Below the pieces are notes generated by a model. The model saw nothing but the letters and a program-made list of their open reading frames with translations. It was not told the origin of the DNA and did no database searches. From the NCBI GenBank assembly GCA_010015745.1, contig ML978201.1, forward strand, positions 124,001 through 188,000: 64,000 bases of DNA, given 5' to 3'. A program made the position numbers and the translations under genes. The stretch comes from Setomelanomma holmii (lineage: Eukaryota; Ascomycota; Dothideomycetes; Pleosporales; Phaeosphaeriaceae). Shown piece after piece: positions 11,241-20,900 of this stretch. How positions within the stretch are numbered: the first letter of the stretch is position 1; the number at the start of each line of letters is the position of its first letter.

Positions 11241-11323
11241 AAGTCCGCCGTTCTGTGAGCAAGGCATCATCTTAAACCGTCCAGATTCTGTGCAGCAAGC
11301 TCAATTGAGTGGTTCCCATCAAG

Positions 11324-12987
11324 ATGACTTCCACAGCTCGTCCAGCCGGTCCCAAGTTCGTGATAGATACCTTCTTCATGCGCTTTCATTGCAGCGGCAA
11401 TGACAAGTTGTGTGCCCAGGTTGATACCGGCGCAGAATCGCTCTTTATCGATCGGAAACATGTGATTGATCTCGGCTTTGGTGATCAAATTAAAAAGTAC
11501 GAAGGCGAAGGGCTTGCTACAACCAATCACAAGGATGTCCCGGTTTTCGGTGTTATCTTGCTGAATTGGTGTCCACTTGTAGCCAATGGGTGACTTCAAG
11601 ATAATTGGTTTGTTGTCGAAAATCTGGGGCATGACGTTCTGATTGGGCGCATCGGATGGTACTAGGTGCTGCGCAGTCTCGGTCCGGAGGTATTTGGGAT
11701 AGTCAACAAGCTCGAGAGACGGCGAGATACGGGCAGCTACTGGCTACATTGGGACCATGAGAACGCCAAGACCAAAGTTTCACTCATGGAACAATAAGCA
11801 TCAGATGTCCCGAGTTTACCGGGTCCTGTACGCTCTAAGACTGAGCCGCCGAGAACAACCTGGTTGAGACAGCTTTCACCATTCCAGTCGGCCCTAAATT
11901 CCAGTCGGAAGGCAACGACATCTCTATGTGAATATCAGCATGGTGTTTAGCATGCTCGAAAGTCGAACGGATATGGACCATCACCCAAGCATGATTCACA
12001 GCCACAGCCTTACGGTCAAACATATAATGTACAGTCGGATCCTGAGTCCGATGAGAAAGAAGAGCCCGATGATGAGGAAGGTGAAGACCACCAGCCAGTA
12101 CAGCATCGCACTAATCAGCCACATGAATACCAACCTGCCCCGCCAACCACTACACAACAGACTGTCTCAAACAAAACCTCTAATGACCCTGGTGGCGACA
12201 TCGAAATGGACTTGGAGTCCCGAGTATCAACGATATTATTTGGTAGTATATAATGAGCATGGTACGTTCATCTTATTTACTCTCAGATCATATTGAGTCC
12301 GTAGTAGGCTTCTAAGATCTTCCGATACTTACCGAAAAAGTACGACATGAGCTTTCAGCTAACATTGTCAGGTTCACCTGAATAAACATGGGCGCCGACT
12401 ACAACAGATAGCCAGTCCCATTCTTCGTATACAATAGCGAGCTCGCAATATTGTGAGTCCAATCGCAATGACCGCAAATCTGGCGGTAATCTGACAGCTG
12501 TAGCGGCTGCTGATATGCAGTGTCCCACACTTCAAGAAGCGCGACCGCGAACCACCGGACCACTACTTGGGAGAGTACTACCTGCTGGCTTCGGAACCAA
12601 TTACAATCAACGTACGTATCGTGGTCCGAATGACCCCGACACTCGACTGATGGCGAAATTGTAGATATAGCGCATGGCATGATTTTCCAGCCTCGTTCAC
12701 AGACTGTTGGACCTGTGGGCATTGCACCACCTCCCTTGCCAGCTTTTACGCGTTATCAACCAACCAGCCACAATCGTACGTGTGACATATGAGTCTTCGC
12801 GAACAAGACTACTGACTGCATGACAACAGGACGAGAGGTTGAGTCGCTCGCACAATACGTAGAGAGGATGCGAATACAGAATTGAAAAAACGATCTTAGG
12901 TCCAGCGTGTCGAAACATTACGAGACTTCTCTAGACTTGAATGATGATGCGGTTGCTGGACCCATTCATATTCTTCGAGAGCTCTAG
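11324..12987 (+). pseudogene. Decayed four-exon gene with retropepsin-like aspartyl protease domain
   Basis: One reading frame continues from the ATG at 11324 through four exons: 11324-12242, 12372-12611, 12665-12775 and 12830-12987. All three introns have GT-AG ends, upstream branch-like sites (GCTAAC, CTGATG, CTGACTG) and the same phase. The total is 476 codons including stops. Six in-frame stops interrupt it: TGA 11591, TAG 11663, TAA 11795, TAG 11948, TAA 12383, TGA 12883. The N-terminal part contains VDTGAESLFIDRKHV, then FVVENLGHDVLIGR, the two halves expected of a clan-AA single-domain protease such as retropepsin. The middle is acidic, Gln/Pro-rich and probably disordered. The end is helical. 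No reverse transcriptase or integrase follows, so a retrotransposon origin is not supported. Function unknown. The splice-phase agreement shows a once-real gene. Confidence 0.72.
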
Positions 12988-13459
12988 TTCGGAACCAAGA
13001 CAGCGCATCTAGTAATGCTACGTATGCTCAATCACAAGGAGCTACCCAGAAACTTTGAACATCGCTGCGTTTGTTCTGAAAGTGCACTAATAACCAGCAT
13101 GATATTGATTAGACATCTGACAGGGGCGCATGGATGCGGGCGAGTAGCTTGAGATGCTTAGACCCTCCCGAGATAAGAAGGTCAGATAGTCAGCGATGGA
13201 ATTTTGATCTAACTGTTACCAAAGGGTTATCTACGTGTCTTTCTAGCTCAGAACTGAAGGCAATAACGCCAAAATTTGCTGCCTGGACCAGGCATGGATA
13301 TGTTTCATGCTCTCTCATTTGACTCGTCCTCTAGAAAGTAGTACTTACCATATTCAGCAGGGTTTACATGGCCCTGCGGCTCACCGGTCGCCAGCATACT
13401 TAGCCTGCGAATCAGCTGTGGCTGCAGGAGTGCCTCACAGGTTGACCAATCTGGACTAG
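12988..13459. other. Intergenic, decayed island
   Basis: AT-rich sequence with no frame that resembles a protein on either strand, except a short minus-strand open stretch (13305-13496) that overlaps and follows the small gene call at 13460. No repeat or RNA gene seen. Confidence 0.4.
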
Positions 13460-13793
13460 CTAATTGTTGATACATCCACACTTGACTTGCGCCCATCTTG
13501 TGACGCTAGGATCGCCTCTTCCTGTTCCATCAGACAGTCTCAGTCTCTTCTGGTCCACGCTTTCATCAACATCTCTTCGCATTTCTATCTGTAGCAGGCA
13601 GCCATCGAACTCGTCAATATTTGTCACATCGCACCTAAATTGAGCCTGTCCTGGAATTGAGTGCAAGCATATTGCATGTCTTTCCACGGTGTTCCCTACG
13701 TTCAAACTTGCGCTGACTGAAGTCAGGGTGCGACTTACCTCGGCTGCAGTCAAGTGCGAGCTTGGGGTCAAGAGCTATGAAATCGAATAACAT
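13460..13793 (-). CDS. Possible small unknown gene
   Basis: The ATG at 13793 opens MLFDFIALDPKLALDCSRG (exon 13793-13739). An 88-nt intron with a GTAAGT donor and CCAG acceptor leads in phase to exon 13650-13460, with QAQFRCDVTNIDEFDG and later KRLRLSDGTGRGD, 81 residues in all. The strong donor and the joined sequence look protein-like. Alternatively the product continues in another frame through MGASQVWMYQQ to a second GTAAGT donor at about 13351. The start lies only 20 bp from that of the divergent HET relic, so two functional promoters are unlikely. I do not recognise a family. It may be another relic. Confidence 0.3.
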
Positions 13794-13812
13794 GATCCGG
13801 GACGCAAATCAG

Positions 13813-15323
13813 ATGTCAGCCTTTGTGTATAAACCACTGGACTTGGAGGATACATCCTTCCGCCTCATACGCCTCAAGAAAGGGGAGATTACAGCCATAT
13901 AATGCGAGATATTTCACGCGTTGTTCTACGATGAAGAGACGTTTCTTGAGTACGAAGCATTGTCATACACATGGGGACATCGAGAGAAGCCATGCAACAT
14001 TATATTGAACAGAAAGAGAATGTATGTTACCCGGAATCTGTACGAGGCGCGGTGGGACCTACGCTATGCCGTTCAGGACCGAATACTCTGGGTAGACGCT
14101 CTGTGCATCAATCAGAGAAACCCCGAGCAGCGTGGACATCAAGTGAGACAAATGCCGTCATCTATAGGAATGCGGATGGAGTCATCATATGGTCAGGCCG
14201 GCCCAGCGCTTCGGAGGCTCATGCTATGAGCACATTGTGTCGCTTGGAAGCAGAAATGAACAACCATGCTTGGAAGCGCTGGAGCATATCGCGTACGCGA
14301 TGGTCATCCTTGTGGAATACTGTGATCGATAGCCTACATGGCGAGCTGATTTCCATATCTAGAGCCGGCCCTGACTCCCTTCTCACCCATTCATGGTTCG
14401 GATGGGTGTGGATCATCCAAGAAGTCGCCAATGCACGCGCGGCTAGGATCACGGTCGGCAAGTCATCTGTATCAGCTCAGACCTTTTGCGTTATGATCTG
14501 CCTGGCGGAAGTTCACGTTACTACCCATAATCAGGCGATCCTGGACGTGATGCCGGGTCCAGCTCGAAGCTACTCCTGGTGGACGCAAGGCCCAGACATA
14601 TTGGTCTTACTATGCAAATTCAGACAGTGTCAGGCATCCGATCCACGAGATCGCTTGTATGGCTTACTCGGTGCAGTATCACATGCGGATGGCTCTAGAA
14701 AGCTTGTAGCAGATTATCAAAAATCAGAGCTCCAAGTTATTCGAATGATAATCCTGAGCCTTCTTGGGGCCGACACTGTACATACTTCTGGAACCTTTTT
14801 ACCGGAGTGGACAATGTCTGACTTCCTCAGTCAGGAACCGACTTCGAAAGTCTTAACTGAACGGCTGCTTGAGCGGATCGTAGCAAGTAATGACCAATAC
14901 GGCTTCAAGGCAGTACTGGGGATATGTCAGCTTGATCCACAAGCACTCCTTCTGCACGTCGAACGTCTTCGGCAACAAAGTGGCCGATCTGAGAGTGCTG
15001 GCCGTATGTTAGCCATATACCAAAAGTCTTTAGATCCGTCAAAACCCTCGGGGGTCTTGATGGGCTCATAGTGTGCCTGAGCTTCCCATGATGGTGTGAA
15101 AACAGACTTGGCGGCTATTGGCACGTAGCTGAAACTCGACCAGGTATTCATGGTGTCAGCATTTGCGATAACGTTGCGCTTGGGGCGAGTATCACATCCG
15201 ACAGCAACCATCAAGTCGAGCTCGTCTGCTAAAGGCATATCAACGGACACAAATTCCCTAACCTTACCACAAAAGCAACGAGAAGCACTGGATGCCAAAG
15301 CCGAGGAAATGCATGCCCTCTGA
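13813..15323 (+). pseudogene. Decayed HET-domain (heterokaryon incompatibility) gene
   Basis: The frame starting at the ATG 13813 has the order of HET motifs: FRLIRLKKGE, YEALSYTWG (residues about 50-60), then ILWVDALCINQRNPEQRGHQV. A TAA at 13900 interrupts the first motif block. Near 14150 the match jumps to another frame (VIYRNADGVIIWSG), so one base has been lost or gained. In the new frame the family's HSWFGWVWIIQEV and DPRDRLYGLLG follow. That frame then meets TAG 15069, TGA 15078 and TAG 15126, after which helical sequence resumes up to a TGA at 15321 (QREALDAKAEEMHAL). HET proteins trigger cell death when incompatible hyphae fuse; this copy cannot make a full product. An open frame on the opposite strand over its 3' end is judged a shadow. 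Confidence 0.82.
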
Positions 15324-15761
15324 TGTATTCCGGATCTTAGCGTCTACCTTATGAGCGATCTCACATGCTGGCTATCATAGTCCTTTGATCGCTTCGTAGA
15401 TCGCGCATCACACAATGCTATGAGGTTACGCCCCTCTATAGTGGCACATTCCGATCGACTTCCGTCCACATACAACTTCGATCTCATATAATGCCACCTT
15501 GCACGTGCAAGATATTGTAATGTAGTCTGCTATACGATGCCTCAACGCTTGACGCAGGATTGGCAAAGTTCACGTGCTGCGTAACGATGCCCGGAAATTT
15601 TGTAAGATCAAAGTCACTGGAAGGGTTCATTGACTTCTCTAACAGACCACCAATCCTTGGCTATAGATGCGCGAGGCCATCCAGCACGGCGTATTGTCGA
15701 ACATGGGACAATACTGGCCGGATACAGCCAACCTACTTCCAGGATCATTACCAAAATCGAC
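15324..15761. other. Convergent intergenic region
   Basis: Between the HET relic (+) and the FAD-oxidase gene (-). No protein-like frame, RNA gene or repeat recognised. Confidence 0.4.
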
Positions 15762-17498
15762 CTAGGTATCGTTGCGAACTTTCGAAACCAATAATCCATC
15801 ATTCTGCAACTGCTTAAACACACCACCAGGGTCATATTTCTCAGCCGATTCCTTCATGAATCCAATACTCTCAATTCCATAACTGCACAACGGCGACTGA
15901 GCGAAGTCGCTATCGTTCACGAACTCAAACTCGAACATTTTTCTTGCCTCTGCCGCAGCCGCTTTGATCCTGCCTACAGGCCTCTGAATCATGTTCAGAC
16001 CCGTCGCATCCAGCGCGTCGTCCGTCCAGAACGCAACGATCGACACCCACGGTTGGCTCACTGGTTGGACGTTGAGCACATTGCCACCGAAACTCTTGCT
16101 CTTCTCGACACTCACTGGACCCAGGGGTTGAAAGGTATGCACCAAGCTGATATTCGGCGAGGTTCTCACGACGTCTTGCAAAATTCCCAGTGTCTTGACA
16201 TACAACTCGACATCAGGCTTGAGCGACATGGTCCCACTCGCCCGCTTCCCAACTTGATTCATCGTCTGTGCAACCGCAGAAGAATATTGTGTACCATTCG
16301 TCTCAGGGATCGGCACCGACACAGGTGTTATGTCGTCGAAAGGAGCGAACGCATTTGGTCTTGCATCCACCCACTCCTTGTAAAGCATTCCGGTGACCAG
16401 TATGGTAGGAGTTGTTGAGAGAAAGAAGCCAGTGTTGTCGTCCTTGGTTATGTTCTCCTGCACTTTCACGGCGGCTGCCATGACAGCGTGGGCATCGTCG
16501 GTGCTATACACCCGAGTCGTGTACCGGAGTTTGTAGTCCGATTTGGTGTACAAATCAAAACGAGTCACGATACCAAAGTTCGGCCCACCTCCTTTCAGTG
16601 CTTTGAACAAATCGGCATGGTCGTCCTGGTTCGCATTGCCGATTCGTGAATCTGCAAGCACGACTTCGAAGTTCTTGACGTTGTTGGCGACCATGCCCCA
16701 CGCGTTTGTAAAATGTGACATACCACCTGAGATCACAGGACGAGTATGAGATACCCTGTCTAGGAGGAAGAAGCGTGCATACCACCAAGGACAAGTCCCG
16801 CGACACCAACGCCCGCAACGCGTCCGCCTACCACATTGAGCTGGTGCTTCGCGAGCTCTTCGTAGATTCTTTCCCACGTAGCGCTTGGACCAACTGAGAC
16901 GTACGAATGATCATCAGACAGTCTGATCTGACTCAGATCGCGTATATCAAGCAGCACGCCTTCATCCCTGATACTAGCGAAGTCAGGACTAGTGAAGTGG
17001 CCACCACTGCGGACTGCAAACTTTGCGCCCACGGATGTGATGATTTTCATGACAATAGCGACTTCTAGAGCGGAGTGAGGCTTGATGAAGCATTAAGCTA
17101 GAAGCCAGCAGTTCTGCGCCCTTGTAGAAAAGAAGTTGTGGGCTATGTGTAGCAAAAACATGGCTGGAAGAGATGGATGTACCAATTGACTTGCTGTTCT
17201 TCGGAAAAGCTGACATTTGCAGAGGTGATGACTTGATCCGGAAGGATGAGTTGGGCTATCTTGCACACTGCGGTCGCACGAGCCATAAGCAAAATGTCCA
17301 TGGCGGGATCCACCAGAACGTTGATGCGTCGGCATTGGAGACAATGTTTTGCTTGAAGCCACCCTCTGGATTGGCGCTGCTGCTGGCAACTATCGACGTG
17401 AGCTCGTCTGCCAGCGTTGGGTTGGCCATTGCGGAAGAAGGGAAAGCAATGTATGATAGTAGGAGGCAGTGGACGATGAAGTAGGAGGTATGCATCAA
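15762..17498 (-). pseudogene. FAD-linked oxidoreductase (berberine-bridge type), probably inactivated
   Basis: The start encodes a signal peptide (MMHTSYFIVHCLLLSYIAF then SSAMA). The FAD-binding PCMH domain follows: SVGAKFAVRSGGHFTSPDF with the flavin-linking HFT-type histidine region, GGRVAGVGVAGLVLGGG, then HFTNAWGMVANNV. The long C-terminal substrate/BBE region ends at 15762. The 56-nt intron 16727-16782 (GTATGC...CAG) joins LVLGG to GMSHFT correctly. Two lesions are visible. Near 17320 the frame shifts by one base between NADAST and the expected CKIAQLILPDQV. A TAA at 17095-17093 interrupts the stretch before CFIKPHSALEVAIVMKI. An intron in the 17100-17230 region is needed but its ends are uncertain. 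Family members are secreted oxidases of alcohols, sugars or alkaloid-like substrates. If the lesions are sequencing errors the gene would be intact. Confidence 0.7.
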
Positions 17499-17972
17499 GC
17501 ATGAGGCATGGTTGATATGTACTTGATATCAGCCTCGCTTGACCTTATGGTAGTTCTCACGTCACACAAAGCGGTGAGATTACGCCCTGCTGCGGTGAGA
17601 CATGCCATTGAGCGAGCAACAAAACCAGCCAAGAGCTCTCATCGACTCTCGAGAATGGACTTATCGAGATTTACTTTCCAACTCTATCATTGATATTAAC
17701 ATTCTGTTCTTTTATCTTCCTATATTCCTTACAATTTAGTTCCGGCAAATATTCAATCGGTCTTGGGGTATATCCAGCCTATCCAAACCATGGCGCTAAA
17801 GACAGTCCAGTCAAATACAACGCAGCGAACTAGGACAACGAGCAAGCATTACGTACAAAACCCAAAGACGAACGATGCTTCAAGATGAACAAACGAAAGG
17901 CTGCCCACGGAGCTAGACGTGTAAAGGAAAACATATACAAAGGAAACATAAATCGATCTAGTATTCCACGGA
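17499..17972. other. Intergenic, upstream of FAD oxidase and downstream of giant ORF
   Basis: AT-rich. Should hold the FAD-oxidase promoter and the 3' UTR of the 2504-codon gene. Nothing else recognised. Confidence 0.4.
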
Positions 17973-20900
17973 TCACCTCTCATCCCTCTCCTCTCCCAAC
18001 TCCCTCCCAAACCTCAAACTCGCCAGCGGCGTGACCTCTCCATCGACTGTACTCTCATCATCATAGAATCCACTCTCACTAAACGCCTCTCCCTCCGCAG
18101 CGTCTTGATCGTAACTCGCCTTACGCATGAGCGGCGGCGTCTGCGGAACGGTATGGTTATTATTCTTACTGCCTAGGCCCGGGAACCCGAGCTCGGTAGA
18201 TGCTTTTGACGAGTTGGAGTTTGTGCGGATGGGAGCAGGGCGGTTGTGCATTGATGAGGGCAAGTCGGGTGTGCGGCGCATGTTGGATGTTGGTGGGGTC
18301 ATGAGGCCTGAGAGGAAGGATTGTGCCGAGTGAGGCGGTGCGCGGGAAGGAGTTTGGTTGCGCGAACTGGCGTTGGAGTTGGAGGCGAGAGCGGATGTGG
18401 CTTCGCCACGGCCTTTGCGCCAGTTGCCGAATGCGGCGGCAAGTTGAACGGCCTTGGGGGACGCGAAGTTGGAGAGGGTGCTGAGTGTGGGCAAAGATTT
18501 TTGGCCGCCTGAGATAAGACGCTCCTTTTCAGATTGCTCCATCTGGAGGTTGGTGCGGATGCGAATGGCAGCGTCACGCACAGTCTCGCGGTCGAATGTG
18601 GGCTGGGCGAGGGAATTGATGAGGTCATTCAAGTCATCAATTCGCACGCCGAGAAGCTCGCGAAGCCAGTTGATTTCCGTGTCGCGCTCCTTGAGCTTAG
18701 CCGGGGCTTCGGTGTCGAGCTCTGCCATCTCATGTTCGAGGGACTCAATGCGCTGTTCACGCTCCTGGAGTTGCTCCTGAAGAACGGCAATGGACTCACG
18801 GAGGGCTTGAGGCGAGATCTTATCGGCACCGCTGGGAGCCGATGAGGATGCAAAAGTGGGCGACTTGGCAGCAGCAGCGGCGGCGGCATTGGCAGCCTCC
18901 TTCGCGACATGCAACTTCTCCTCTAGCAGTGAGATCCTGTCCTTGAGATGATCCGCCTTGGAGTCGGCGAGCGCAAGCTTGTCATTGTGGAATGCTTCGG
19001 CACGCTCTCTATCCTCGCGAGCGAAGTTCAGTGCACGGGCGTGTTCTTGCTTGATGTGTTCAAGTTGGCGCTCAAAGGTCCGTTGCTGCTCCTGCAGGCT
19101 GTGTCTCTTGCTTTCGAGCGCTTCGTGAACAGCCTGCTTCTTGACATCAGATGCTGCTTCGAGATCAAGCTCGTGCTTCTCCTTGGCAGTGTCAGCGTCC
19201 AGACGAACCTGGTCGAGCTCAGCGCGGACTCGAGCAATCTCGCTCTCGAGATCGTGTCGAACAATATTGACTTGGTTGTTTGCCGCGTCAATATCGGCCT
19301 CCATGAGTACTCGAGTGCGGCGAATCTCGACATGAGCTGCGTCACGGGCTTCGCGCATGTCGCGCTCGTAACGCTCAGCATTCTTCTGGTGCTCCAAGGA
19401 CTCCTTCCTCAGCTGGTCGATTGTCTCTTCGAGTCTGGCGTTGTGCTTCTGGGTTTGCTCCAGGTGAATTCTGAGCTTCATGCCCTCGCGCTCTTGAGTC
19501 TCCAATCGCTCTAGCTCGCGTTCCAGACGCTCACGGGTGCGACCCTCGGCTTCAATTCGGGCACTGAGAATCTCGTACTTGGTCGCGGAAGACTCCTCGT
19601 TCTTGTGCCACTGCGCACGCTCAGCAGCGACTTGCTGTGATGCCGCAACCATGTCTTGCTGCAGCTTCTCAAACTTGGTACGCATCGACTCGCGGACACG
19701 TGTGGCTTCCTCAGCCTGGAAGCGCGCCTGGTCGATTGCCTTGCGATGTTGTTCGCTCTTCTCGTGAGCTTGTTGAATATCAAGGCGCCATTTGTTGGCA
19801 GACAGCCTATGCTCTTCGAGTGTAGATGAGAGGGCCTCGTTCTCTGCAGTGATAGAGGTAAGCTTGTCCTTAAGGTCCTCCTCCGAGCTTTCCAAAGCAA
19901 TGTTCTTGAGCTTCAGATGCTCGTTCTCGGCGTCGAGAGTAGAAATCTTCTCGTGCAATTCATCTTCATTGCTCTGGAATGTGTGCAATTCTCGGCGAGC
20001 GGCATCCCGATCATCAATGAGCGCACTGATCTTGTCTTCGTCCTGTCCAGCAGCCTGCTGAAGAAGCGAGAGCTCCTCTTCGGTAACTTTGAGGAGGCGA
20101 GAAGTATCGGCTTCACGGACCTCAAGAGCTGCACGGGTTTCGGCATCTTCTTCAATGCGGAGATTGAACTCCTTCAGCATTTCCTCGAGCTCTGCAATGC
20201 GAGCGTCCTTTTCCTGAACGGCTTGAGCTTCTTGACGTGCCGCGACTTCCATGCTTTGGCGCTTCAGCGCATCATCCACAAGTTCTCGAACGTCGTCAGC
20301 CTTGAGATGCTGGTTTGTGGTCTGTACAATTGAAGCCTTGAGACTGCCCACAACCTGAACAATCTCAGACAAGTCGACCTGCGGCTGAGCGATATCTGCA
20401 GATGCCTCTAGGGTGGCTGGCTTATGGGAAGCTAGAGCTTCTGCGACAATGTTGCGGATGGTGTCAGGTTGCACAGGCTCCACAGCAGGTAATGCAGGAG
20501 GCTGGTGGGATGACAAGGCCTCCACAACGATTGAGCGGATCGTGTCAGGCTGGATCGTCTCCGGCGCAGGGGTTGTCTTTTGATGAGCAGCGAGGGCCTC
20601 CGCAAACACGGTCTTGAGCCCCTCTGGCCACACAGGTTTGACAATCTGCTCGGGAGCAAGTGGCGCGTGCGTCGCGAAAGCTTCCATCACGATGGAGCGA
20701 ACGTCATCCGGCTTGACGGTTTCAACAGGCTTGGGAGCATGCGATGCAAGCATCTCTGCGAGGATGGAGCGTATGTCTTCTGGCTTGATGGGCTCGTTTA
20801 CGGGTTCTGCGACAGAAGGCTTGTTGGAGGCGACAACTTCCTCGATAATGGCACGAATCTGGTCGGCAGGCACATGTTGGACAGTTGCAGCCGTTGGCTG

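Noticed and set aside
11324..12987. LTR-retrotransposon origin for the retropepsin-like relic
   Set aside because: No gag-like zinc knuckle, reverse transcriptase, RNase H, integrase or terminal repeats were seen, and the gene has spliceosomal introns.
14927..15298. Minus-strand open frame of 123 codons over the 3' end of the HET relic
   Set aside because: The plus frame continues HET-like sequence through three stops to a helical end at 15321, and the minus frame matches nothing I know. Taken as an antisense shadow.
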